From NCBI GenBank assembly GCA_022747635.1, contig JAKTNV010000023.1:1296001-1360000 (forward strand): DNA of 64,000 nt, given 5' to 3'. The stretch is from Hetaerina americana. Its lineage: Eukaryota > Arthropoda > Insecta > Odonata > Calopterygidae. This document shows, piece by piece, positions 10,260 through 21,998 of the stretch. The notes under the pieces were generated by a model. It made no database searches, was not told where the DNA came from, and was given only the letters and a program-made list of their open reading frames with translations. Position 1 is the stretch's first letter; every line of letters starts with the position of its first letter. A program made the translations under genes and the position numbers.

Positions 10260-11670
10260 ACTTCTGTGCTTCTGTGTTAGTTCTTCCCTAGTGAAGTGTA
10301 GTTTGTTGTTAGCTTTAATTTTGTGAAATAGTTAAGTTTATTTGGTTTTTTTGTTGCTTGTTTTTAGTTTTTAATAGTGTGGTGGTATTCCTAGTGGGTA
10401 CTCCTAGTGGCTTGCGGTGGTTTTTCTCCTTCGAATCTAATTGGTTATCGGTGAGTGCTTCCTTTTCTTTACTATCTTTTTTATTTACTTTCTCTAGTAT
10501 CTTCCAAAGCGTAACTTATTGATTGAGCTAAATTTAGCTAACCCTCCTAAGAAATTTTGGTGTAGCGTGTACTGGTTAGCTTTTGTTGGGAACTCGATTG
10601 TTAAATTAGGATGGCTTCATCGAGGTAGCCTGTTGCCATACTCGAAAGAACTGGCGAATGCGCGGCTTTAAGGGCCCGCATCGTTATGTCGGAGAAGATG
10701 GTGCGGGAGATTCGATCGGAGATTGCCGGCCGGAGGGCTCCCCTCAGGAGAGATGGTGCTAGGGGTGGAAATACGAAAACCCGCCACGTCCATTGGAATG
10801 CACGGATTCGTCCGAAAGCTACACGTGGCTGGGCGATTAGAGACCTACCTCGTGTCCCATCTCTCAACGAGGGAGTGTCTCACGTCCGTAGGTCGGACGA
10901 TTGGAGGGTCGTCTCTCGGGGCAAGGGGAAGGTAACGCTGCGGCGAGGATTGGACTCTGCGGAGGCAGATACCATCCCCGTCTCCAACAGGTACCAGGTG
11001 CTGTCGGAGGACAGTACCACCGTACCTGCAGCCCCTACCGCTACTACGAAGGCTCTGCCTAGGGTAAGGCATCAGCGGTTGGGGAGGGAGGGAACCGTTA
11101 TATTAGGAAGTTCCAATGTCTGGCGTATAATGAATCCGCTGCGTCGCAGAGTCCAACAGGAGGGAGGTGTTGGATTGTTGTCGTCCTGGTGTATACCAGG
11201 CGGCGGGATACCCCAGGCGACGCTGGCGGTGAAGGCGGCCGTCAGTAATACGGGCTGCTCCAAGCTACGCATTGTGGCTCATGTCGGGACAAACGACGCC
11301 TCGGAACGTGGATCTGAAGAGATCCTGCGCTCCTTTAAGGAGATGCACTCGGAGGTGAAACGAGTCGAGGCAGAGTTGAAGGTCCAAATTTAATTGAGTA
11401 TATGTAGTATTGTGCCGCGTATAGACCGCGGAAGGCTCGTTTGGAGCCGAATTGAGGTTTTAAACAAGAGTTTGCTGGGGTATTGCCGGGAAATCGGAGC
11501 GGAATTCGTTGATCTGAGGTCTGCCCTCTCATCATGTCGGTTACCCTTAATCACTGCGGGGTCCATTATACTGCCGAGGCATCGCAGTTTGTGGCGTGTA
11601 GGTTACACGAACACGCTTCGAGGATTTACCATAGTTGGCAGGCAAGAGCGTAGGTCATATATTGGGTTAA
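10260..11670 (+). pseudogene. CR1-like LINE 5' UTR and ORF1 with SGNH esterase-like domain
   Basis: A T-rich leader (10260-10680) is followed by a frame with ATG at 10686, rich in R, G and S for about 130 residues. Next comes TVILGSSNVWRI (nucleophile block GxSN) and IVAHVGTNDASE (GTND block). A TAA at 11391-11393 ends the frame. The same frame goes on with RIDRGRLVWSRIEVLNKSLL and later WRVGYTNTLRGF, where the last catalytic D-H block has decayed. CR1/L2-type LINEs are known to carry an esterase-like domain in ORF1, whose role in retrotransposition is unclear. The ORF2 that should follow in this strand is not directly adjacent. Confidence 0.65.
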
Positions 11671-11699
11671 ATAAAGTAGAATTCAGCGCTTTTTGTCAA

Positions 11700-11920
11700 T
11701 TCAGATCAGGTAATGCCTCTAAAATCCCCAAAAACCCGAGTTGGTTATTAATGAATAAATCTTGGCTATCGAGGTACCTCATTATTGAACCAACAATGAT
11801 GATCTCAAGAATCTTACCGGAGATGGAGGTGAGCGATATTGGCCTATAATTACTGGGGTCCTCCCAGTCTCCATTTTTAAATATGGGTGTCACAGAAGCT
11901 ATCTTCCAGCCGCTTGGCAC
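11700..11920 (-). pseudogene. CR1-like LINE RT N-terminal fragment (inverted block)
   Basis: The minus strand reads GWKIASVTPIFKNGDWED and NYRPISLTSISGKILE, then DLFINNQLGF, the fingers region of a CR1/L2-like RT. Similarity ends just after QLGF near 11733, so the palm is missing. The same region occurs again on the plus strand at 13275-13400 with about two thirds of residues identical, so the two are different copies. Confidence 0.75.
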
Positions 11921-13258
11921 GCTTTCTTCTGCTAATGATTTCTTAAATATTATATCAAGATAAGGAGAAATTTAAGACGACTTCTTTATACACGCGAGAC
12001 TGTATCTCATCAGGTCCCGGAGATTTGTTGGGGTCGATGTTATTAAGGAGTAACTCTATTCCGTGGGTGCAAAAGTCGATTGCATGCATTGGCTGTAGAA
12101 ATGTTTTCGGAAGGTTCTCTGGTATATTCTGGGAGCATTTGTTGAAAACACTGGAAGAATGAGTTTAATATACTGGCTTTCTCTAAACTACTTGTTACTT
12201 TATCCCCTTTTTCGTTGTTCAATGAGTTTACGGTGGACCTTTTTCCCTGCACTTCCCTAACGTAGGACCAAAACGTCTTTGGGTTATCGTTTAAATGTTC
12301 ACCTAATTTTTTCCTTTTGAATTCCGCTAGCGCCTTCCGGAAGGCCTTCTTGGCAGTGGACCTAGATGCTTTGTAATTCTGTTAGGTTTCGTTGATTTTA
12401 GCAGGGGAGGAATCTTTAACCGCGTTTTTCATTCTGGCATGAAGCGCCCTTTGCCGTCTTAGTGATTTCCGAACTTCAGAGTTGTACCAACGGGGTTCCT
12501 TATTCTCTCTTATATATTTACTAGGTATGAATCTCTGTATTGCGGACCGTGTTATCGCAAGAAAATTATTCCAGGTATCCTCGACACTCCTGGTTTTGCT
12601 TAATTCGTCAAATCTAAGAAAGGAACAGTTTAACTGACATTTTATGCCATCGCAGTCAGCTGTATTGAATAAATAATTTTTTCTCTTAGGTTGTTAACTT
12701 TTTCTACGCTTAGGGAAAATTTAGCGTTCACAGCCCAGTGATCACTAATTCCATCAATAGCTCCTACATTTAAGACCTTTTCGGGTGTATTAGTAGATAA
12801 TAGATCAAGAATGTTCTTTCCCCTTGTTGGTGAAGTGACTAATTGATGTAGGGAATTTGAGGTAAACGTCAATAAGAGGGACTCGCATAAATCCTTGTCT
12901 TTCCCTCCATTTATAAAACTGTACAATGCCAAATCTGCCATTGGAACATTAAAATCGCCACCGATAATTAGTCTATGCTCATTGTTGTGGGATGTAAACT
13001 TTGTTATTTGCCTTTCTAGATCTAGTATTGAGTTAACGCCAGCATAGGGTGGTCTATAATACGCACATACATATATTGTTTTCGCACTCGGTATTTTTAT
13101 TGAGCACCAGACACTTTCTATACAGTTATCAGGAAATAACTCAGCTCTACTGACGCTAGAGTTTTTAACCGCGATAAACACTCCTCCTCCGGCTCTATTC
13201 TGTCGTTTCTATAAACTGTGAAGGACTTGGGAAATATTACGCTGTCTGTGACATCATA
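11733..13258 (-). mobile_element. CR1-like LINE ORF2 fragment (endonuclease to RT start), minus strand
   Basis: Endonuclease at 13258-12640, a broken linker at 12640-11930 and RT fingers at 11920-11733. Both ends are abrupt: the first roughly 80 endonuclease residues and everything after the RT fingers are missing. It lies between plus-strand CR1-like ORF1 (to 11670) and plus-strand CR1-like RT (from 13258). Confidence 0.7.
12660..13200 (-). pseudogene. CR1-like LINE APE endonuclease (partial)
   Basis: The frame includes FIAVKNSSVSRAELF and YVCAYYRPPYAG. LIIGGDFNVPMADL carries the GDFN catalytic block, and GAIDGISDHWAV the SDH block. These key residues are intact, but the first part of the domain (Q-N-V-R and ET boxes) is missing and the frame breaks at both ends. 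RAGGGV is visible just upstream in another frame near 13190. Would nick target DNA in the full element. Confidence 0.75.
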
Positions 13259-13274
13259 GGGATAAACCAACCAA

Positions 13275-14503
13275 TTACCGACCCATTTCTTTAACATCGA
13301 TCTCTTGTAACATATTGGAACACATCATTGTCACTAACATTATCAGATTTCTTGATAGTAGGAAAATTCTAATCCACAACCAGCACGGATTTAGGAAAAA
13401 CCGATCTTGCGAAACACAACTTGGTCTCTTCATTCACGATATACTTAGATCGGGAGAAAACAACACACAAGTCGATGCAGTATTCCTGGATTTCAAAAAA
13501 GCCTTCGACAAAGTTCCAAACAATAAACTGTTACGTAAAGTTAAATACTATGGAATCAATGAGAAAATTATTAATTGGATTAGAGACTTCTTGTCAAATC
13601 GCAAACATATAGTAGTCATTGATGGTTTGTGCTCAACGGATAGAGATGTAACTTCGGGCGTCCCCCAGGGAAGTGTAATAGGGCCTCTTCTGTTCTTAAT
13701 ATATATTAATGACTTAAGCACACACGTTGGTAGCAATCTGAGGTTAATTGCTGACGACACGGTGGTATACAGGGAAATTAGGTGCCAACCAGATCGCGAG
13801 CTACTCTCTAGAGACGTAGACAATATCTCGGAAAGGTGCAATAAATGGGGAGAAACAATAATATAGATAAAAGCGCAGTTTTGAAATTTTGGAACAAAGG
13901 AAGCGACGAACAGGATATAAACTACGAAATAGAGGGTTCAGTATTGACTACGGCCAATCGAGTTAAATATTTGGGGGTTGTTGTAACACCACGCCTTTCA
14001 TGGGGAGCACATATCAGGACAATATGCGGATCAGCTTTAAAGAAACTTGGCTTCATAAAACGGGTGGTGGGGAAATGTAATGAAAAAGTTAAAGAGAGGT
14101 GTTATTTCGCTCTAGTTAGACCTTATTTGGAATATGCCGCAAGTATTTGGGATCCTTGGGAGAAAATTTGGCAAAAAGAATTAGATAAGTCCATAGAAAA
14201 TCCGCTAGATTCGTTAAAAATTGTTATGATAAGAACACAAGTGTGACAGATCTCTTAGGGGATTTAGGCTGGGAACCACTTGAAGTGCGGAGAGAACAAG
14301 CGAGGCTTAGACTTTTAGAAACGTTCAGAACAAACGAGTTTAACTATGACACTGAAGTAATTATAATGGCCCCACACTACTTAGGTAGATCAGACCACAA
14401 AGATAAACTAAGGGAGATAGATTCCAGGACAGATAGGTACAAATACTCATTCTTTCCCCGAACAATCAGAAATCATAATAGTAAGAAACCAAAGTCACTT
14501 TAG
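13275..14503 (+). pseudogene. CR1-like LINE reverse transcriptase (frameshifted)
   Basis: In order: NYRPISLTS, HNQHGFRKNRSCETQL, AVFLDFKKAFDKVPN (motif A), SGVPQGSVIGPLLFLIYIND (motif B), then LIADDTVVY, where the catalytic FADD box reads IADD. The next frame (13845-14246) holds VKYLGVVVTPRLSWGAHI and RPYLEYAASIWDP. The last (14243-14503) holds LLGDLGWEPLEVRREQARL. All are standard CR1/L2 RT and thumb segments. Two frameshifts make it non-functional. The enzyme would reverse transcribe LINE RNA at the nicked target. Confidence 0.85.
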
Positions 14504-14707
14504 AAATATTAAAAACATTGAATTTACAAGTTGGAGCAAAGTTAAACTCTGCAAAGCTGTTAGGTATACTTTCAGGTGCATATGTATGTAAGATGTAGTT
14601 TGAATGTTTGCATGTGTGGGGTGTAAGTGTTCATGCATGAATGTATGCCATGTTTTTTTTGTGGATTTATGAATTTGTGGTTCAAGCATGCGATCTTTTT
14701 TCTCTTT

Positions 14708-14790
14708 CAAATTACGGGTGGCGTCCTAACACCCCCCGCCACACGCCCTTGTGGCGGCTTGCGGGGTATTAAGTAGATGTAGATATAGAT
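14708..14790 (+). repeat. CR1-like 3'-terminal hairpin and TAGATG tail
   Basis: CCGCCACA and TGTGGCGG pair as an 8-bp stem around a 6-base loop (14737-14758). Flanking CCCC and GGGG can extend it past a 5-base bulge. A GTATTAAG linker and TAGATG repeats follow. It is probably the RNA structure recognised by the element's own RT, by analogy with other LINEs; not proven here. Confidence 0.75.
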
Positions 14791-15030
14791 CTTAATCCGC
14801 AAAAGACCCCTTTGGAACCCTTGACAGGAAAAGGACTAGGAAACCATGAATCACGGATGGGATGATTACAAAAATTGGTGAGAGGAGAAAATGGAAGACT
14901 GTAAATACAGAGTTAGGCAATATGAAACACAAAGAGTTAAATAATAAATTGAGACGGGCAACAAATAGGACAAGGGGAACATGGTGGAAGACGCAGTGTG
15001 AGAATTAGGAATGTTTACAGAGAAAGCGTG
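14791..15030 (+). pseudogene. RTE LINE linker fragment
   Basis: The plus strand resembles 22575-22800 of the longer copy: AGGAAACCATGAATCACGGA at about 14838, then a stretch equivalent to EWRKWK-type and NNKLRRATN-type residues, with stops. Only the endonuclease-RT linker is present. Confidence 0.65.
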
Positions 15031-15034
15031 AAAT

Positions 15035-15065
15035 TCTACATTTACATCTACTAAATACCCCGGTT
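15035..15065 (-). repeat. Very short CR1-like 3' tail, inverted
   Basis: On the minus strand GGGGTATTTAGTAGATGTAAA equals the CR1-like terminus plus tail, with almost no body. It is either an extremely 5'-truncated insertion or a recombination scar beside the RTE fragment. Confidence 0.45.
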
Positions 15066-15831
15066 CGTCGGTTCCGCTTTAATCTCTACTAATAACATTC
15101 TATCCGTTACCTGTTCAATTTTGACTACGCTTCTTCATATCTAATCCTTAAATAATATGGCAACCCCTCGTTGGCTCTCGTCCCTGCCGCTGTATTTTAT
15201 TCTATAATTATCACTCCAGTAATCCCCACTTTCCTTCCATCTCACCTCGCATAGACCTAAAATATATATACCCATATATATATTTCCCCTTTCCATATCT
15301 GGATGAATATTGCCCAATTTCCCTGTCCTCGTCATTGCCTTGGCATTCCGCGGTCCTATTCCAACTAAATTGGTCTATTTCCCCTGCATATTCTGTCCTG
15401 CTGCTTCCGGTTTTCCCTTGCAAGGGTTTCGTGGGATGACGACCGCGGAAGCCTTGCCTCCCCCCTTGCCGGGTAAGACACACGGCCGATTGGGCCGAGC
15501 CCCGTAGTTACCAGGACTCATATCATCTGTAGTGACCATCATATTTCATCTTGGGAATTATAATTGATGTAGTTTCCCGTTGCCACCCTCAGTAGTGTTT
15601 CCAACGTGACACCATCATTCAATGACCACCCCACTTGGGTCAGACGCCATTGCAGCCGCCTAACTGAGGAACAGACGCTGCGTGGACTACCTTTCGTCTG
15701 GCTCCTAACCTTCGACCAATCTGGCAAGGGTGACCCTACCGGGAGCAATAATTATTACTCCCGCCAGCACAGCTCTAGGGGTCATCGGAACGCACAAATC
15801 CTTCCACCACGTCAAGGTTGTAGTCCGGGGA

Positions 15832-15838
<7 letters not shown>
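15066..15838 (-). pseudogene. RTE LINE 5' leader and endonuclease start, second 5'-only piece
   Basis: It matches 7011-7200 (endonuclease start) and 1300-1690 (leader). On the minus strand the leader reads from about 15838. Its open stretch 15748-15539 contains KVRSQTKGSPRSVCSSVRRL, which is also present in the copy at 1631-1449. The endonuclease start near 15240-15330 is frameshifted. It ends inside the endonuclease, like the piece at 1039-1690. Confidence 0.75.

Positions 15839-15922
<84 letters not shown>
15835..15922. repeat. (TA)n microsatellite
   Basis: Almost uninterrupted TA dinucleotides for about 88 bases, between an RTE 5' piece and an RTE 3' piece. The tyrosine-isoleucine frames across it are not genes. 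Confidence 0.95.
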
Positions 15923-16322
<400 letters not shown>

Positions 16323-16323
16323 A

Positions 16324-18457
16324 CTAGCTTATCCGACGAACTTCGTACCGCCTAACAATCAATGAAAAGTTTAGATACACCATTTTTATATCAAGATGGG
16401 CTTTAAGGAAAAAATACTATAGAACTACTAAAATTAGGTTCACAATGACTTGTCAGAAAGACATTTTCTTAATTCTATCTATACAGATATACATTTAGGT
16501 TCATTCTCTCAAGTCAAGCACCTTTTTATATACATTATTTTTTTGTTATCAGGCGCAAGAACAAATAAAGCGGATGGTTTACCAACACGTGCCACATATA
16601 ATTGACCATGAGAAAATCAGGGGTTTTCTAGATTCACACCACAAGCACTCAACGATTGGCCTTGTGATTTGTTAATCGTCATCGCGAATGCAACACCAAG
16701 TGGAAAATGATTTTGTTTAATTTCAAAGGGCATGTCGGTTGGGATCATGGGAATCCTCAGAATGACAGCTTCCTCATCTTTGAACTTTCCGTTGAGCATA
16801 GTTTCTTGAATGAAATTGATCAACAGTTCTTTTTATCACCAAACTCGCTCCATTGCATGGATTTTGCTGGTTTAAGTTTCGATGGATCATGACTACCGAG
16901 CCAACCTTCAGCTGTTATCTGTGAGGTGGCAAGCCAAACACACTCTAGGAGTTTAAAAATTCAGAAAGGCAGTTGGTAACTTCGTCATCGTTTGCCACAA
17001 AGTCTATAGATTTGAATGAATGAAGAGTACCAACGATTTGATTCTGTATTGCGAAGTTTAAGTCATGGACATTTTTGATGTTATCAATGATGTTCGGGAA
17101 CAATTTGTTGATGAGCTCATCTTTTTATGAAACGGAATTGCAAACATTCCGAGGAAATGGAAGCAATCCGCTCGATTCGTCGATAGAAACACGGCCATTA
17201 CCGATAGTCAACCATAATCTGGAGAAATCTTCATCTGAGAAATCGTCAGCAATGCAACTCTCAAGCATGTTGTCAGTTGAAGTTTCTTCTCTTAGAGCTA
17301 CAGATTTGATGATTTGAGGCAAGCGTTAATTTCATCGGCAGCGGATGATCTTGGAATAACTGGCAGTGTTTGGCGGAAATCGCCAGACATTAAAATCATT
17401 GGGCCACCAAAGGATCTCGAGTCATGCGCAGTTCTTCCAATTCCCGGTCAAGTGTTTCCAATGAGCGTTTTTGCGCCATCGTGCATTCGTCCCATAGGCT
17501 CTTAGATGCTACTAAAATTTTAGATATTACTATCTGTTTGGAAATACTACATGTCAGTTGTTCAGAATTTTGAAGGATAAACGGCAACTTTAACGCTCAA
17601 TGAGCTGCACGGCATCCTTCCAACTATGTGGCCGCTATGCCAGGAGAAGCAACTTCCACCGCAATGTCCGATTTCGCACGAACAGTGGCCAAAAGCAATG
17701 ATATGAGGAATGTCTTTCCAGTTCCACCAGGGGCATCCAGGAAAACTAATCCATCATTTCCATCATAAAATGCCGTTATTTATGTATCATATACTTCCTT
17801 ATGTTTAAGGTTCAGCAGGGGTACATTCGTTTGGAATGATTGGTCTAATTCATGTCAATCATATTCACGTATACGTTCCAATTCTTGATTAAACACGTCG
17901 TTTATTCCATGATCTCGCGCCGGCATTCCTAACTTCACTTATAAACTGCATCACATCAGGTGGCATATGTCTTCAATCAATATTGAAGTCTGGTCATGAA
18001 TCTCCTCATTTACCTCAATATCGAGATCTCTTAAAATGGCATGTATTCGATGCAAAATGTCTTCTGACATGTTACCCTTGAATTTGTTCCACCGGTCACG
18101 TGGATAGGATGGGAAGCAAGGAAGAATGATAGCAAATAGTGTGCGTAAATGACTTGGAGATGCAGAAATACTTGCTTCAGCCATGGAAGGGTCCCAATGA
18201 TTATCGTTTTCAAGTAAACTGAACTCTTCACATGCAGCACGAAATGTTAGGTACAGTATACCATTAAATGTTCGAAGTGATTCGAACGATGTTCGCCCTC
18301 GAACATTCACCAGAAACAATCGCAAATATAAGCATTCATCATTTTCCGGATGAACTGTATGAATACGGGGAAGAGCATCAGTAGAACGCACGTCAGCATG
18401 ACCAGGAACTGCGTCACTTTGGTTCCGACGTTGAAATAACTCTGATACGACATTTTA
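16324..18457 (-). mobile_element. Helitron remnant (3' end and C-terminal helicase)
   Basis: On the minus strand the element ends at 16324 with CTAG, matching the CTRR rule, followed by a T in the TA tract as expected for insertion between A and T. Just before it ACGAAGTTCGT forms a short palindrome. The coding part covers only the C-terminal helicase half. No Rep/HUH motif or TC start was found, so it is 5'-truncated or has decayed beyond 18460. Confidence 0.75.
16560..18457 (-). pseudogene. Helitron Pif1-like helicase (C-terminal part, broken)
   Basis: Minus-strand order: PRIHTVHPENDECLYLRLFL and RGRTSFESLRTFNG, then ENDNHWDPSMAEASIS (18391-17951). The Walker A block DAPGGTGKTFLISLLLATVR is at about 17752-17693, and SKSLWDECTMAQKRSLETLD is near 17500. 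The terminal helicase motif GVAFAMTINKSQGQSLSACG is near 16640-16700, then GQLYVARV. Several stops and frameshifts (about 17800-17590 and 17390-16830) break it. The helicase would unwind DNA during rolling-circle transposition. This copy cannot act. Confidence 0.85.
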
Positions 18458-18464
18458 AGATACC

Positions 18465-18645
18465 ATATTACGATACGATAAATTTACGATGTTTTAAGGG
18501 TTATTCTGCTATTCTGGGCTGAGACGAATTCAAAACACCAAATTTCATTAAAATCTACGATATTACACGAAATTTTCGATATTTTAATGGTTATTCTGCT
18601 ATTCTGGACTGAGAAGAATCCATAAAACTAAATATCATTGAAATT
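18465..18645. repeat. Direct repeat, period 90 bp, two copies
   Basis: GGTTATTCTGCTATTCTGG occurs at about 18499 and 18589, embedded in two imperfect 90-base units. They lie just outside the helicase end of the Helitron remnant, so they may belong to it. Confidence 0.7.
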
Positions 18646-20639
18646 GTAATAGCCTTTCTTGCGTTATAAATGATGTGAATAACGCGATTTACGACTTTGT
18701 TCCATATATACAGGTATATATTCAAGTCACCTTTCTTGGCTACGCTGTCGGGGCTCACTCAGTCGCTGGATGAAACAAATTCATGGCCGCAGAGGGAACG
18801 GTGACGACCTTGTAGGGGAAGTTCAATATCAAGTATTTTGGGACTCGTGTCTTCTTGTAGTTCTTTTGCGCAAGGAATAGAATTTGTTTCATCTGAGCAT
18901 GTCATTTGTTCCCACTGAAATCAGAAAACTTCAAGCCAGCGGAACATTTTCTTCTTGTAATTTTTCGGGATCTAAATTACTCTGTTGAAACTAAATCATA
19001 ACTCCTACTTGCAAATTGAAAAAAATGATTCATTCTTACTTTTTGATTACATATCACCAGTCGGTCGATGCAAAATTTGAGCATCTCTTTCTCTCGGTCA
19101 TGTCTTGGGCGTTAGAGGCGGTTGTTCACCGAAGAGGGGATTATACCTGTACGTAACTTAGAAGATATATATATCCCGAATGCGCACGGTCGCTGGCTCA
19201 ACATTGAGGACATTTTCCATTTTGAATCAATATCGAAAAGGAATACGGGACTTGTAATGTTAACTAACATTTAATTTTCACGCCCTAGATTTCGACTCCT
19301 TCAAACATTTTCAGATGGCTTATTGCAATCCATTTTCCATGAACATATACACTCAAGAGCGGGTGTGGGTGAAGATGGGAGCTTTTTAAGAGAATGAGAT
19401 GTGCGCTGATGGAATAGAAGGGAGGAGGCTGAGGGCAGATGTTGGCATGAGAGAAAAGTACGTGACTCCATTGGAATATATACGCCTGTTTTTATTCCCA
19501 AATGTCGATATGCAAATAATTAGTTTGCATTGACCACTGGTCTCTGTTTCTTTTTTATCTTTAATTAAAATTTGGCACTGTCGCGAATTTTGATTTGTTT
19601 CACTTAGGTAGCGGAGAAAATAAATGCCATAAAATACTTTCGCTTCGTTCTCCAATTGAGAAACGTAATGAGGAATTGCTTAAACGATTTACTATCCCTT
19701 AAAAGGTATCATCTAATGGGGCAATTAAAGAACGAAGCTTTCACTGGTTACTGCCCTGTCCTCGCTACTCTGTATGTGACAATACGCTGCTGCTTCTACC
19801 ACCAACCAGTCACAAGGCGTTAATTCACGGAGCGCCCAATGCGAACCCGGCAGTTCCGCTGCCAATTGTGAAAGCAAGCCATAAAATCCCGACATTACGG
19901 CGTACTAAGGTTCAAGGAGAATCATAAAGGAAATTGTCGTGGACAGTGGTAAATGTGGCTCTTTCCCTGAGGCTACTCCATACTTTTGACTCAATAATAC
20001 CAAAAGAGATAGTAAAATGTTAATATCTGAAGGAAATATAGTGAAATTGTCATTCTATAGGAATAAAAGGAATATACTTTGTTGGAGATTGAAACGGACA
20101 TGAAGTGGAAGTAATGAACGAAGTTGAGGCTATTTTAGACTTTTGAATTCTCTGTTGATATATGTTTTACTTAAGAATTGCAATGCACGATTAAATATTC
20201 TCATGATTTATAATTCCAGGGCATGGGCCCCGTTTTTTAAAATTAAAATTTTCGAAAATGAATTAAAACTACTCGTTGTTGTATTACAAACACATCGAAC
20301 GAAAAAATAAACCATTTCATTCATTGAACGATATCGATATTTAGTTTAACAAATTAATGATAATGATTAATCGATGTCAATGCTGATTTCTATGCATTCT
20401 CAATACAACAATAGTCCTAAATGAAATTACGAGAATTTTTTACTATATTATGTATATGCGTAGATTAAGTACAAGCTCTTTCTCAAAAGTAATATTTTTT
20501 CCCGGATTGACGGTCGGGCGGTGGTTTCTCTGGCTGGGTTCGAGGGAGGGGAGCCTCAGGAAAGGTTGGAGGACGGTGGCATTTGACTCCCAGCCTGTCC
20601 GAAGTGCGGATCGTTCGTTTGCAAAACCGCTACAACGTG
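18646..20639. other. Unassigned AT-rich DNA
   Basis: Nothing recognisable. It may include undetected 5' noncoding parts of the Helitron near 18650-19200. Short frames at 19301-19655 carry no family motif. Confidence 0.45.
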
Positions 20640-21310
20640 ACCTCGTTACGCCCTGTCAAGAACCGGTTATTGGAACAGCGCTCTATGATTAAATTTTGCG
20701 CGAAACTGGACAAAACCGGGGAAGAGACCCATGTCATGCTCAAAGCAGCTTATGGGGATAACTCCATGGGTGATTTTGAGTGGTGCCAGTTGGTTCAAGA
20801 GGGTAGAGGAGATGTAGAAGACGCCGAACGCTCAGGACGCCATTCGAACTCAAAAAGTGACGAAACTCTTTCAAGAGTGCAGGCTTTCCTGGGCAGGGAT
20901 CGCAGATTAAGTGTTCGCTCGGTATGATGAACTTGGCATACTTTAAAGTGATGTGCATTGTCTTGTGGCCGAAAACATGGGCATGAGAAAGGGGAGTGCA
21001 AAGTTGGAGCCGCGAGTGCTCTCGGACGAACGAAAGGAAACTCGCACGCGGATCTGCCTAGAGCTTCTCGACCACGTGAGTGAGGTTGGAAATGTTTTAG
21101 ACAATGTCGATGCTCTTCCTCCGAGCGAAAGGGCGTCACCACGGCTGGTGGAAGCGTTGCCACAGGACTTGAAGAGTTAAGCAGAGCTAAGCAGAGTTGC
21201 GGGCGCTGCCTTCTAAAAGGGATGCAAAACCCACTGGCAGCGTTGTGTGGACCCACAAAGGTGCTGCTCCGAAGAATTTTTAGTGAATGAATCAATTCCG
21301 CAAATAGGGT
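20640..21310 (+). pseudogene. Mariner transposase remnant
   Basis: The N-terminal part reads MIKFCAKLDKTGEETHVMLK, then AAYGDNSM and GRGDVEDAERSGRHSNSKSD, then FLGRDRRLSVRSV, the usual mariner HTH-linker pattern. The C-terminal part near 21200-21290 has lost its frame but resembles the mariner end (KWKTRW...FLVNES-like). The catalytic domain between is mostly missing or scrambled. No inverted repeats were found. Ancient and inactive. Confidence 0.7.
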
Positions 21311-21998
21311 CTTTTTAATTAGCTCAGTTCTTCTACGTTTGGGACAAATCATGTAATGCCCCACATATCTGATGTTATTTAAATTGACTTGCTCCTGGAC
21401 TGATGCTCAATACACACATTAGGAGACATCGAAATTTCTTAATCATATTTTTTCCTCTCCCTGTATGTTGCGAGGTGTCACTTGTTGTTTTGGAGTGACA
21501 CTGTACAATAGTTTCAAAACTGATAATTGGCATTTGCAAAAAAACTAAGGTATGGGAATAGAGCTGTGATAACTCCATCAATTTGAATTCAAATGTTTAA
21601 GGCTCAAACTCTGTTTGAGCCTAAATCAATCCGCAGAACTATGTAAATAAAATTGAAAATGTAAATAAAACATGGACATAATACTAGGAAACATAAATTC
21701 TCAAGCCCTGGAACGAAGGATAGCCCCGATTTTTACACTTAAAATGCATGGAGTTTGATTCATATACAGATTTGGATGCATAGAATTTTTTTCTAAAATG
21801 GCAATAGTATCTTAATTGGTAATCTGTGTAAAGGACAGGCTAAATCGAGATCAATCGTCAATTTTTGGAACGAATGATAGCCACGTTGTTTGCATTCATG
21901 ATGAATGACTTGTTGTAGCCAAAAATATATGGGTACACTTATTTTTTATAAAATAGGAATGGAACCTTCGTAGGTAATCTGTAAAGGGTAAAAAATCA
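21311..21998. other. Unassigned AT-rich DNA
   Basis: No gene or repeat family recognised. Confidence 0.5.

Larger units (their letters stand above)
13258..14790 (+). mobile_element. CR1-like LINE 3' half with hairpin terminus
   Basis: RT from the fingers onward (13275-14500), a short T/G-rich 3' UTR (14504-14707), then the conserved hairpin and a GTAGATGTAGAT tail at 14770-14790. It is 5'-truncated at about 13258 at the border with the inverted block. The RT is split into three frames (breaks near 13860 and 14245). Confidence 0.75.
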
